DNA from: Oscillospiraceae bacterium
GTDB lineage: Bacteria > Bacillota > Clostridia > Oscillospirales > Acutalibacteraceae
Length of the DNA stretch: 26,475 nt
Assembly: GCA_028706415.1 (NCBI GenBank)
Contig: JAQWBK010000009.1
Location: forward strand, 1 to 26,475
Reading direction: 5' to 3'
In this document: positions 15,296 through 23,256 of the stretch, one piece after another
How the letters are laid out: every line of letters begins with the position of its first letter
Numbering within the stretch: the first letter of the stretch is position 1
Notes under the pieces: model-generated
What the model was told of the DNA's origin: nothing
The model's input: the letters and a program-made list of their open reading frames with translations, nothing else
The model's database searches: none
Translations under genes and position numbers: made by a program

Positions 15296-17218
15296 TTAGT
15301 TTTTTACGGTAAGTTTTTTCTTTAATAAAACACATAACGCGGTACAGCCAAGGGCTAAAACAAATACTGCAATCGGGAATTGCTCGCCGGTTTTTGCGCC
15401 TTCGGCAGCTACATTGAACTGCTGTGTTTTGGCTTCCATCACGATATTACCTGCCAAATCAGTGGTATAAACCTTAAAATACAGTATCGATCCAGGCTGG
15501 AATGCGGGAAGTGTAGCAAGATAGCTTCCATCAGTCTGTTTAACTCCCTCGATCTTTACCGCATTCCTTAAATCGGAGAATGTGCTGTAATATACACCGC
15601 ACCCTGTGGCGTTGTCATCATCGATGTTGATACGGATGGTGGTTCCCGATCCTTTGCTGTTTACCTGGGCGGTCACCAGACCAATATTTCCTTTATTAGC
15701 CTCATTGATGGTCATGACATTGTTTATAGCAATATCTAGAGTAAGTCCAAATTCCTCTGCCGCTCCGGTGGTTTTTATTGCAAATGAGTCACTTTGAAGA
15801 TATGAGTCACGACCCGTCTTTTCAAGCAAATAATCATATCCACCCTCAAACATTTCTAAAATCTGGGTAAGATCGGGTTCTTCCTCTAGGCCGCCCCCAT
15901 CGGATCCAAATTCATACCCATATGAATAGCTCTCGGTGTAACCAGTATAATATCCCTGTTCATAATCGCTGTCATCTAACTGTACATAATCGTTGCTCAT
16001 CTCTTCTCCGTTAGAACCGTCTTCGAATCCGGCTTCAAATCCCTCTACTGAACCGGCATCATATCCATCCATATAATCTTCACTAAAATCTTCACTAAAA
16101 TCTTCATTAATTTCATCGTCAATTTCAGAATAATCGGGCATGAGCATGTCTGAGAACATACTGATGAATAGCTTTTCTTCGCCCACCAAGCTCTCAAGGA
16201 ATGCTGTCATCACATCGGGTGCCTTATCGCTATTTTCTTCAATATAGGTTGCAATGTTTGTAGCCTGCTCAAAAATATCTTCCAGGCCAATATGAACGGT
16301 ATACTTGTTTCCACCCTCTTTTTTTACCAAACCCAATTCAAAATCATCGAACAAATTCTCGATAATTGAATCTGATAATTTATATGCAATTGTATTAAAC
16401 AACTTAATCAGATATGCGGCATTGGCTTTTTCAATAAACGAATCTTTATATAGATTAAAGTCTGCAAAAGCTTCGGCAGCTATCAGTTTGCCTTCAGCAT
16501 ATCCCCCGTCATAGGATGCTTTATAAGCATCGTTATCCGCATATTCAGCGGCATAATTTGTTTCATTGTCACTGCTGTCATCCATGAAGTCCACTATACC
16601 CGCATCATATCCGTCGAGATAACCATCCCACTCAGCGGCGGACATTTCTTCATCGTATAAAGGTGCAGGTATACGGTAGTAAATTTCCTCCCCAAGTGAA
16701 TCCATTAAAAGCTCAAAAAGTTCGGTTAAATCTATTTCATAATAAACTGTTCCGCTAATCGTTTTTTGGGGAAGCGGTTGGGTTTCTTCAACCATAACTA
16801 CGGCCATGCCAATCAATTCATTAATACTATCATAGCATTCCTTCTCAATATACAAGAATTTTCCTTGGGCAAACACATCCAGCAAAACATCAACTGAATC
16901 GTCCTCATTCTTTTTTGACAATTTAAATTTTATCTTCTGTTCTTTGTTATCAATAAACCCTTCATACAAGAATTTCCCTGCAACAGATTCCACTAATCCA
17001 TCGATCGGTGAAACGACTGCTTCATCTTCTACATTTCCTCCCTCAAGCATTTCAAAACTTAAATCCTTGATGTCAACCGTCAGTTCACCCTTGAAATCAT
17101 ATTTTTCTAGATTTGAAATCCCCTTTAAGGTGTTGTACAGACCGAGCTCATTAAGACTACAGCCTGCAAAGGAAACCAAGATAGCCGCCGACATAAGGAC
17201 TGCGATAATTTTCTTCAT
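15296..17218 (-). CDS. Large acidic lipoprotein with GY-x-x-G repeats and C-terminal membrane segment
   Basis: 640 residues. The signal peptide ends in the lipobox SFAGC, so Cys20 should be lipidated. The first 190 residues resemble secreted beta-rich lipoproteins (YDFKGELTVDIKDLSFEM). Acidic segments carry repeated Gly-Tyr motifs spaced four apart: WDGYLDGYDAG (about 196-206), SYDGGYAEG (about 232-240), YMDGYDAGSVEGFEAGFEDG (about 380-400) and YEQGYYTGYTESYSYGYEFG (about 418-438). A beta-sandwich-like domain near 540-610 ends SILYFKVYTTDLAGN. The C-terminus has FPIAVFVLALGCTALCVLL followed by KKKLTVKN, like a sorting signal without LPXTG. I do not recognise the whole protein. ATG 17218 has AAGGAAG upstream, and a sigma-A promoter lies 62 bp above the start. 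Confidence 0.8.
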   Translation of the reverse strand: MKKIIAVLMSAAILVSFAGCSLNELGLYNTLKGISNLEKYDFKGELTVDIKDLSFEMLEGGNVEDEAVVSPIDGLVESVAGKFLYEGFIDNKEQKIKFKLSKKNEDDSVDVLLDVFAQGKFLYIEKECYDSINELIGMAVVMVEETQPLPQKTISGTVYYEIDLTELFELLMDSLGEEIYYRIPAPLYDEEMSAAEWDGYLDGYDAGIVDFMDDSSDNETNYAAEYADNDAYKASYDGGYAEGKLIAAEAFADFNLYKDSFIEKANAAYLIKLFNTIAYKLSDSIIENLFDDFELGLVKKEGGNKYTVHIGLEDIFEQATNIATYIEENSDKAPDVMTAFLESLVGEEKLFISMFSDMLMPDYSEIDDEINEDFSEDFSEDYMDGYDAGSVEGFEAGFEDGSNGEEMSNDYVQLDDSDYEQGYYTGYTESYSYGYEFGSDGGGLEEEPDLTQILEMFEGGYDYLLEKTGRDSYLQSDSFAIKTTGAAEEFGLTLDIAINNVMTINEANKGNIGLVTAQVNSKGSGTTIRINIDDDNATGCGVYYSTFSDLRNAVKIEGVKQTDGSYLATLPAFQPGSILYFKVYTTDLAGNIVMEAKTQQFNVAAEGAKTGEQFPIAVFVLALGCTALCVLLKKKLTVKN

Positions 17219-17279
17219 TTTTCAACTTCCTTTTACATAATATTATATTTCTTGCATCCATGTGGTATTTCTTCGTGTT

Positions 17280-17308
17280 ATTGTATTATATCTACCATCA
17301 TTTGTCAA
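17280..17308 (-). promoter_or_regulatory. Sigma-A promoter of the large lipoprotein gene
   Basis: On the minus strand, perfect TTGACA (17308-17303), a 17-bp spacer, then TACAAT (17285-17280). Confidence 0.8.
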
Positions 17309-17345
17309 TGAATATTTATACTATTTATAACCATATATTACATGG

Positions 17346-17373
17346 TTTACAGTTGCGTTTTACATGTTACAAT
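17346..17373 (+). promoter_or_regulatory. Probable promoter of the SH3/C39 peptidase gene
   Basis: TTTACA (17346-17351), a 16-bp spacer, then TACAAT (17368-17373), about 50 bp before the ATG at 17423. It is divergent from the lipoprotein promoter. Confidence 0.6.
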
Positions 17374-17422
17374 GCTGCTTGTTGCCCAAACAATATTATC
17401 TACCACAAAGGAGATGAACACC

Positions 17423-18421
17423 ATGAACAAGAAGGTATTATCGATATTTCTAACCGCCGTCATCACAATATCCCTATTTATCGCTTGGCCGAGCAAATCA
17501 TCTGCCGCAGCAGCAGGCTCAACCGCAGGTACCGTTACAATTACTTCGGGGGTTTTGAATGTGCGTAGCGGCAGTTCGACCGGCACCACGATAATTGCAC
17601 AGCTTGCCCGGAACAGCCATGTTACCCTGCTGTCCAAAAGCGGGTCATGGTGGAAAGTCGAGTATGCTGCAGGAAAAATCGGATATTGCAGCAGTAGCTA
17701 TATTAAGCTTGTATCGGGCAGCTTTGCCGCTTATGTCGCGGTTAGCTCGGGCAATCTAAATGTCCGCAAGGGTGCGGGCACATCCTATGCCATAAAAGGT
17801 GGCCTTCAAAATGGCAAAGGGGTTGTTGTGCTGTCCCAGCAAAACGGTTGGAGTCGTATTCTATATAACGGAATTCAGCTCGGTTTTGTGAGCAGCGCAT
17901 ACCTCAAATCTTTCGGCTCACACCCCCCTGCCCCCTCCTCCTTGAGCTATCCTGCAATCAAACTATCGGTACCAAGCTATAAACAGACCGACAGCCGCTG
18001 GAGTTATGTTAAAATTGGCTCAACCGGAAACACAATTGCCTCGGTCGGTTGCCTTACAACCGCGCTTGCCATGAGCGAATCCTATCGTACAAAAACGACC
18101 GTCTATCCCAACACAATGGCATCCCGCCTCAACTATACCGCCGGCGGTGCCGCTTATTGGCCTTCCAACTATTCTTTTTCATTCAATGCGGCATATCTCA
18201 ATACCCTTTATGCCCAGCTGAAAGCCGGGAAAACTGTACTTTTCGGTGCAAAAAACTCATACGGTTCTCAGCACTGGGTGGTTATAACAGGATATACGGG
18301 CGGGGACACGCTTACCCCTTCCGGCTTCACAGTGAATGACCCCGGTTCATCATCAAGGACAACTCTCCAGCATCTTATCAACTACTATCCCGTTTTTTAC
18401 AAAATTGCATACTATTCGTAA
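17423..18421 (+). CDS. Secreted protein with two SH3b domains and a C39-type cysteine peptidase domain
   Basis: 332 residues from ATG 17423 with AAGGAG 9 nt upstream. The signal peptide is KKVLSIFLTAVITISLFIAW, with cleavage probably near SSAAAA. Two bacterial SH3 domains follow: residues about 35-100 (GVLNVRSGSSTGTTIIAQL ... GKIGYCSSSYIKL) and about 105-170 (GNLNVRKGAGTSYAIKG ... LGFVSSAYLKSF). These commonly bind cell wall. A Peptidase_C39_2-like domain covers about 185-332, with Cys210 (SVGCLTTALAM), His284 (SQHWVVITGY) and Asn305-Asp306 (VNDPGSSS) in the papain-like catalytic positions. It is probably exported and acts at the cell wall, cutting peptides or stem peptides; the substrate is unknown. 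A perfect palindrome starts in its stop codon. Confidence 0.9.
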   Translation: MNKKVLSIFLTAVITISLFIAWPSKSSAAAAGSTAGTVTITSGVLNVRSGSSTGTTIIAQLARNSHVTLLSKSGSWWKVEYAAGKIGYCSSSYIKLVSGSFAAYVAVSSGNLNVRKGAGTSYAIKGGLQNGKGVVVLSQQNGWSRILYNGIQLGFVSSAYLKSFGSHPPAPSSLSYPAIKLSVPSYKQTDSRWSYVKIGSTGNTIASVGCLTTALAMSESYRTKTTVYPNTMASRLNYTAGGAAYWPSNYSFSFNAAYLNTLYAQLKAGKTVLFGAKNSYGSQHWVVITGYTGGDTLTPSGFTVNDPGSSSRTTLQHLINYYPVFYKIAYYS

Positions 18422-18468
18422 TCCATTTAACCACCCTCGGCTGTCAGCCGAGGGTGGTTAAATGGATT
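18420..18468. repeat. Perfect 24-bp-arm palindrome after the C39 peptidase gene
   Basis: The 24-bp arms AATCCATTTAACCACCCTCG... are perfect around a single central T, starting at the second base of the stop codon. There is no T-tract after the core, so it is a poor classical terminator; it may act as an mRNA 3' stabiliser. Confidence 0.85.
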
Positions 18469-18501
18469 CCAAACAATATCCAGACAATTTTACAAAATAA
18501 G

Positions 18502-18530
18502 TTGCATTTCTTTTTGTATAATCATATAAT
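18502..18530 (+). promoter_or_regulatory. Sigma-A promoter of the DUF1858 gene
   Basis: TTGCAT (18502-18507), a 17-bp spacer, then a perfect TATAAT (18525-18530), 57 bp before the GTG start. Confidence 0.75.
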
Positions 18531-18587
18531 AATGGTTGAAATAGAATGATATGTCGCTAGGATGTATTAATAAAGGAGGCTAAAACA

Positions 18588-18788
18588 GTGGTTGTTACGA
18601 AAAACACTCTTATTGGGGATATTCTTGATTTTGACCAGACAACTGCTACTTATTTTCTTGAGATGGGTATGCATTGTCTGGGTTGCCCCTCCTCACGCGG
18701 TGAAACTATTGAACAGGCTTGTGAGGTCCATGGAGTCAGCTCTGACATCCTCATCGAGAGGATTAACGCACATCTTAACAAAGCATAG
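18588..18788 (+). CDS. DUF1858 domain protein with CxxC motif
   Basis: 66 residues from GTG 18588, with a strong AAAGGAGG 8 nt upstream. The DUF1858 pattern is complete: TKNTLIGDILDFDQTTATYF, then LEMGMHCLGCPSSRGETIEQ, a helix and LIERINAHLNKA. Cys30 and Cys33 form the family's CxxC, suggesting redox or metal (Fe-S or hybrid-cluster associated) chemistry. The function of stand-alone DUF1858 proteins is not established. It has its own promoter and terminator, so it is a one-gene unit. Confidence 0.92.
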   Translation: MVVTKNTLIGDILDFDQTTATYFLEMGMHCLGCPSSRGETIEQACEVHGVSSDILIERINAHLNKA

Positions 18789-18806
18789 GTATAAGTGCGT
18801 ATTGTT

Positions 18807-18844
18807 ACGGCGCGGCCTGCCTCAAGGGTGCCGCGCCGTTTTTG
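18807..18844 (+). terminator. Intrinsic terminator after the DUF1858 gene
   Basis: ACGGCGCGGC (18807-18816) pairs perfectly with GCCGCGCCGT (18830-18839), followed by TTTTTG. Confidence 0.92.
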
Positions 18845-18906
18845 TTATTGTCTTAACTATTAGTTAATACTATCGGTTGGGTTTTACGGAAGGATATGAC
18901 TCGGTA

Positions 18907-19599
18907 ATGAACAGCAAAAAACTTGATAAGCGGCTATCGCTAATTGCCTCCCTTGTTCGCAGCGGCAGCCGTATGGTTGATGTGGGCACCGATCACGCCC
19001 ACCTGCCTGTGTGGCTGGTTAATAACGGGGTGTGTCCCCTTGCTATTGCTACCGACATACGCCCCGCCCCCGCCGACAAGGCCGCTCAAAACATATTGGC
19101 AGCCGAACTTGGTGACAGTATCGATGTCAGGCTGGGCGACGGGCTGTCAACCGTCAACCCTATGGAGGTTGATGATATTGTTATCGCGGGTATGGGGGGC
19201 GAGACCATTGCCGAAATTATTAAGGCCTCGCCCTGGACAAAGGATGGTAGATATCGGCTTATTCTGCAGCCCATGACCAAACCGGCCGCTCTGCACGAAT
19301 TTCTATTTTATAACGGTTATACGATTATAAAGGAGCAAACGGTTGAGGACGGAAATCGGGGCTATCTTGTGATGGCTGCCCGATATGATCCCCCTGCCGC
19401 AACCAAGCAGTTACAGCACCCCGCGTCAATTATTCGGGGAGCGCTCGACATAAATCACAATCTTAAATATCTTGAAAAACAGCGAAAGAGGCTGATGAAT
19501 GAGGCCGGCGCTTTAAAGCGTGCCGGCCATGAGGATAAAGCCGAAAAGCTGGAGCGGTTGGCAGAGGAATTGTTCAAATCTGATACTGTTCTCAAGTAA
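18907..19599 (+). CDS. trmK: tRNA (adenine-22-N1)-methyltransferase TrmK
   Basis: 230 residues from ATG 18907, with GGAAGGA 12 nt upstream. TrmK methylates N1 of A22 in bacterial tRNAs using S-adenosylmethionine. The Rossmann-like core shows MVDVGTDHAHLPVWLV (SAM-binding motif I), IATDIRPAPADKA, VRLGDG and DIVIAGMGGETIAEII with LILQPMTKP. A C-terminal coiled-coil region, LKYLEKQRKRLMNEAGALKR, is also typical. The final five codons and the stop (ending DTVLK) lie inside the terminal repeat of a 158-bp element that starts at 19583, so the natural C-terminus may have been replaced. In Bacillus trmK is followed by yqfO; here it is not. Confidence 0.93.
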   Translation: MNSKKLDKRLSLIASLVRSGSRMVDVGTDHAHLPVWLVNNGVCPLAIATDIRPAPADKAAQNILAAELGDSIDVRLGDGLSTVNPMEVDDIVIAGMGGETIAEIIKASPWTKDGRYRLILQPMTKPAALHEFLFYNGYTIIKEQTVEDGNRGYLVMAARYDPPAATKQLQHPASIIRGALDINHNLKYLEKQRKRLMNEAGALKRAGHEDKAEKLERLAEELFKSDTVLK

Positions 19600-19740
19600 A
19601 ATGTGAGACAAAATTTGCGAGGATGTTTTTCGTCATGCAAGGCGGAGGAGGAGAGCGGGCTGACGCCCGCCGACGACAACAACGCTGTATGGCGGAAAAC
19701 AGACCGCAAAGATGTCTTGATTTTTACTTGAGATTAGTAT
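19583..19740 (+). repeat. 158-bp foldback element, copy 2, overlapping the trmK 3' end
   Basis: It differs from the copy at 11265-11422 at only a few positions and has the same length and orientation. The terminal repeats are ATACTGTTCTCAAGTAAAA and TTTTACTTGAGATTAGTAT. Its terminal TAA supplies the trmK stop codon. Confidence 0.9.
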
Positions 19741-19783
19741 GATATATGATGTGACGCCCATAGTGCCCAAACAAAAAAACGGG

Positions 19784-19812
19784 TTGAACCATTCAATTAT
19801 TTTTGTTATACT
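19784..19812 (+). promoter_or_regulatory. Sigma-A promoter of metA
   Basis: TTGAAC (19784-19789), a 17-bp spacer, then TATACT (19807-19812). The leader to the ATG at 19888 is only about 70 nt, too short for a SAM riboswitch with a terminator. Confidence 0.75.
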
Positions 19813-19887
19813 TATTATCAATCATAAATTTCAATTATTGTATTTTTGCACCTTTCACCAAAGGCGCGGAAAGTCGAAGGTTTTAAT

Positions 19888-20814
19888 ATGCCTATTAATA
19901 TTCCCGATAATCTTCCGGCCACCAAAGTTCTGGAGTCAGAAAATATATTTGTAATGACCGAAAACCGTGCTATGCACCAGGATATCAGGCCGTTGCAGAT
20001 TATCATTTTAAATCTAATGCCCACAAAAATAGAAACCGAAACTCAGCTGCTTCGATTATTGGGAAACAGCCCTCTTCAAGTTGACATAGATCTGATGCAG
20101 ACGGCTTCCCATAAATCTAAAAATACCTCACAAGTACACCTGCTTGAATTTTATCAAACCTTTGATCAGGTTAAAAACCGAAAATACGATGGCATGATTA
20201 TCACCGGAGCGCCGGTTGAAACCATGGATTTTACCGGTGTGGATTACTGGGATGAGCTTTGCGAAATTATGGAATGGTCCCTATCAAATGTACATTCTAC
20301 CCTGCACATATGCTGGGGGGCACAAGCGGGGCTATATTACCATTACGGTGTTCCAAAGCACCCCCTTTCTCATAAGCTCTCGGGGGTTTTTCGCCATCGT
20401 CCGCTCGACCTTAATCATCCTCTCCTGCGCGGCTTTGACGAAGTTTTCTATATGCCTCATTCGCGTTATACCGAGGTGCAGCAAAACGATATCGAAAAGG
20501 CACCTCAGCTGCAAACCATGGCGTTGTCTGAAACCGCCGGGGTTGCCATAGTTTCCACTAGGGATGCAAGACAGGTTTTTATAACAGGTCATTGTGAATA
20601 CGACCGATACACCCTTGCAGATGAATATCAGCGGGATATAAAAAGAGGTGCATCCCCCGAAATACCGCAGAACTATTTCCCCGACGATAACCCGGAATGC
20701 GTACCCCCCATGACATGGCGGGGTCATGCCAACCTGTTGATATCCAACTGGCTGAACTATTTCGTTTATCAGCAAACCCCTTATGATTTCACCGAATTTA
20801 ATAATTCAAAATAA
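19888..20814 (+). CDS. metA: Homoserine O-acetyltransferase, MetA family
   Basis: 308 residues from ATG 19888, with GAAGG 7 nt upstream. MetA acylates homoserine, the first committed step to methionine. The catalytic Cys142 (HICWGAQAGL), His235 and Glu237 (TGHCEYD) are at the family positions. Glu111 (ITGAPVETMDF) matches the residue reported to favour acetyl-CoA over succinyl-CoA in Bacillus cereus MetA, so the product is probably O-acetylhomoserine even though the family is usually called succinyltransferase. Family blocks MPINIPDNLPA, NLMPTKIETETQLLRLLGN and PHSRYTEV are all present. It is the first gene of a likely operon with tmcAL (32-bp gap). Confidence 0.96.
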   Translation: MPINIPDNLPATKVLESENIFVMTENRAMHQDIRPLQIIILNLMPTKIETETQLLRLLGNSPLQVDIDLMQTASHKSKNTSQVHLLEFYQTFDQVKNRKYDGMIITGAPVETMDFTGVDYWDELCEIMEWSLSNVHSTLHICWGAQAGLYYHYGVPKHPLSHKLSGVFRHRPLDLNHPLLRGFDEVFYMPHSRYTEVQQNDIEKAPQLQTMALSETAGVAIVSTRDARQVFITGHCEYDRYTLADEYQRDIKRGASPEIPQNYFPDDNPECVPPMTWRGHANLLISNWLNYFVYQQTPYDFTEFNNSK

Positions 20815-20846
20815 TCCGCCCTTATCCCGGGGGGAAGGAAATTGCC

Positions 20847-22061
20847 ATGAAAATTGCAGGAATTGTAGCTGAATACAATCCGTTTCATAACGGGCATGCC
20901 TATCATATTGAGCAAACCCGCTCAGAAGATGGGCAGGGCTGCGGCGCAACCCATGTTGTGGCTGTAATGAGCGGCAATTTTGTGCAGCGCGGACAACCTG
21001 CAATAATGCTAAAATCCGACCGCGTTCAGGTTGCCCTGTCGGGCGGCGTTGACCTTGTGTTAGAGCTCCCCCTACCCTGGGCTATGGCATCGGCAGAAAG
21101 CTTTGCCTATGGTGCAGTTTCAATCCTTGACGGGCTGGGATGTGTAGATACCCTCAGCTTCGGAAGCGAGTGCGGCGACACCGCCTTATTGGAAAAGGCG
21201 GTTGACTCCCTTGAATCCGGCAACTTTTCAAGCCTGCTTCATGTATATTTGGATATGGGAATATCATTCCCCGAAGCACGCCAGCGTGCCATTAATGAAA
21301 TAGCAGGAAATAAAATTGCATCCCTTTTTGAATCGGCCAATAACACCCTCGGGATCGAGTATATCAAGTCACTGCGTCGGCTTGGTTCAAGCATTAAGCC
21401 CTATACCATCCGGCGTTTTGGCGCGGGGCACGATGATGATCTGCCTGTTGGTAATATTGCATCGGCAAGCGGAATAAGAACCATTATCGAGGCAGGCAGG
21501 CCTGAGAATGCCGCCCCCTATCTCCCCCCTTATGTCAGAGGGATCCTCCATAATGCGTTGCAGAATGGTCGTTGTCCCGCGAATATCGAGATGATTGAAA
21601 GGGGGGTTCTCGCCTGCCTTCGCCTTAAATCCAAGGAGGAGCTTGCCTCCCTGCCCGGCATTTCAGAAGGTCTGGAAAATCGGCTTTATCAAGCCATTCG
21701 TGAGGCCGGAAGCTTTTCTGAACTCATTGACAGGATGAAAACAAAAAGATATACATACACAAGAATATCCCGCATTATTTTTGCTGCGTTTTTGGGGCTT
21801 ACATCCAACACAGAGAAGCTGCAACCGCCATATATACGGGTGTTGGGTACAAACGAGAGGGGTGCCGAAATATTACGGGAGGCAAAAGGGGCTAAATTTC
21901 CGGTTGTATCTCGCGCTTCCCGCTTTGATTCCCTTGATGAATATTCAAAAAGGATTTTTGATACTGAATGCCGCGCCTCGGACTTATACTCACTCGCCCT
22001 GCCAAAACCTATGCAATGCGGTTTGGAATTCACAAATAAAATCATAAAAGAATGTCTATAA
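20847..22061 (+). CDS. tmcAL: tRNA(Met) cytidine acetate ligase TmcAL (YlbM-like)
   Basis: 404 residues. TmcAL uses acetate and ATP to form N4-acetylcytidine at the wobble position of elongator tRNA(Met). The HIGH-type nucleotidylyl motif is AEYNPFHNGHAYHI (8-21). It is followed by VAVMSGNFVQRGQPAIMLKS and ELPLPWAMASAESFAYGAVS, then SFGSECGD, a middle NNTLGIEYIKSLRRLGS and C-terminal TRISRIIFAAFLG. The length agrees with the family (about 400). The start ATG 20847 follows GGGGGAAGGAAA. It lies between metA and a DUF3810 gene; no functional link with metA is obvious beyond methionine use. Confidence 0.95.
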   Translation: MKIAGIVAEYNPFHNGHAYHIEQTRSEDGQGCGATHVVAVMSGNFVQRGQPAIMLKSDRVQVALSGGVDLVLELPLPWAMASAESFAYGAVSILDGLGCVDTLSFGSECGDTALLEKAVDSLESGNFSSLLHVYLDMGISFPEARQRAINEIAGNKIASLFESANNTLGIEYIKSLRRLGSSIKPYTIRRFGAGHDDDLPVGNIASASGIRTIIEAGRPENAAPYLPPYVRGILHNALQNGRCPANIEMIERGVLACLRLKSKEELASLPGISEGLENRLYQAIREAGSFSELIDRMKTKRYTYTRISRIIFAAFLGLTSNTEKLQPPYIRVLGTNERGAEILREAKGAKFPVVSRASRFDSLDEYSKRIFDTECRASDLYSLALPKPMQCGLEFTNKIIKECL

Positions 22062-22122
22062 TCCATTTAGGTTTGTTATGTATCTTCTCATCGATAAACT
22101 CCTTGAAAGGCTTTGATACACA

Positions 22123-23256
22123 ATGAAAACTAAAATTTGCGCACCGATAAAACCTGCGCTGCGAATATTGCGGCGCTTTTTCTTTTTGATTCCTGCACTC
22201 GCCGCAATAATTTTGTATAAGGTTCTGCCTCACCTTCCCCAGTTTACCGAAACTGTTTTTTCCCGACTTTTATTTCGTATAATATCCTTTCCAATAGCCT
22301 TTATTACATCCCTTATTCCGCTTTCAATCACCGAGCTCTCCTTGTTCGTGTTTGCCATAATTATTATTGTAATGCTTGTATTCTTTATCATCCGAATGAC
22401 CCGTTCAAAAAACAGACTTATAACTGCCGGAAGGGCGGCAAGGGCAGCGGGATGGGTGATTTCATTCACACTCCTTTTTTATATGCTGCTGCATGGCGTC
22501 AACTATTACCGCCTGCCGGTATCAGCCCTGATGCAGCTTGATATGTCTCCCAAATCCGCCCAGCTGCTGCAAACCCTATGTATAGATTTAGCAAAAAGCG
22601 CATCCTCCGAACGCGAAAAATTAAAAGAGGATGAAAACGGCAATATAATGCTTTCAAACAGCCTCTTAAAAACGCTGAGTCAAGCGGGAGACGGTTATAG
22701 AATATTGGATAACACCTACCCCTTTTTTTGGGGGGCGGTCAACCGTGCAAAGCCCGTTCAGCTTTCACACAAATGGTCTTACACCGGAATCAGCGGAATG
22801 TATTTCCCTTTTTTTGTTGAAGCCAATGTAAACATCGATCAGCCGGACAGCGCAATACCTGCCACATCGGCGCATGAGCTTGCTCACACCCGGGGTTTTG
22901 CAAGAGAGGATGAGTGCAATTTTTTTGCCTGCCTTTCATGCTTTGTAAATCCATCCCCCGATTACCGTTATTCGGGTTATGTAATAGCCTATATTAATTG
23001 CAGCAACGCCCTTTATTCATATAACAGCGATATGTGGGCTGAGACACTCCCTTATTGCTCGGATGGGGTTATTCGGGATATTGAGGAACGCACAGAATAC
23101 TGGGATTCATTCAGGGGTGAAGTGCAGGAAATATCCAATCGGGTGAATGACAGCTTCATACAATCACAAGGTGTGGATGACGGAGTGCTTAGTTATAACA
23201 GGGTGGTGGGACTTCTTCTTGCATACTATGAAAAAGAGGGCTTGCCCATAAACTAA
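22123..23256 (+). CDS. DUF3810 membrane protein with zinc-metallopeptidase motif
   Basis: 377 residues from ATG 22123. It has three or so N-terminal membrane helices (FFFLIPALAAIILYKVL, ITELSLFVFAIIIIVMLVFF, GWVISFTLLFYMLLHG), then a large domain carrying HELAH at residues 251-255 within ATSAHELAHTRGFAREDECN. The two His and the Glu at 252 suit a gluzincin-like zinc site, with acidic residues at 262-264 as possible third ligand. WSYTGISGMYFPFFVEANVN before it is typical of DUF3810. The substrate is unknown. The ribosome binding site (GAAAGG, 13 nt away) is weak. It follows tmcAL by 61 bp. The last base of its stop codon is the first base of a 158-bp element. Confidence 0.85.
   Translation: MKTKICAPIKPALRILRRFFFLIPALAAIILYKVLPHLPQFTETVFSRLLFRIISFPIAFITSLIPLSITELSLFVFAIIIIVMLVFFIIRMTRSKNRLITAGRAARAAGWVISFTLLFYMLLHGVNYYRLPVSALMQLDMSPKSAQLLQTLCIDLAKSASSEREKLKEDENGNIMLSNSLLKTLSQAGDGYRILDNTYPFFWGAVNRAKPVQLSHKWSYTGISGMYFPFFVEANVNIDQPDSAIPATSAHELAHTRGFAREDECNFFACLSCFVNPSPDYRYSGYVIAYINCSNALYSYNSDMWAETLPYCSDGVIRDIEERTEYWDSFRGEVQEISNRVNDSFIQSQGVDDGVLSYNRVVGLLLAYYEKEGLPIN

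Noticed and set aside
18049..18339. Plus-strand frame of 96 codons
   Set aside because: It is an alternative frame inside the C39 peptidase gene and has no ribosome binding site.
19813..19887. SAM riboswitch upstream of metA
   Set aside because: The leader is only about 70 nt and has no terminator hairpin or recognisable SAM-binding core.
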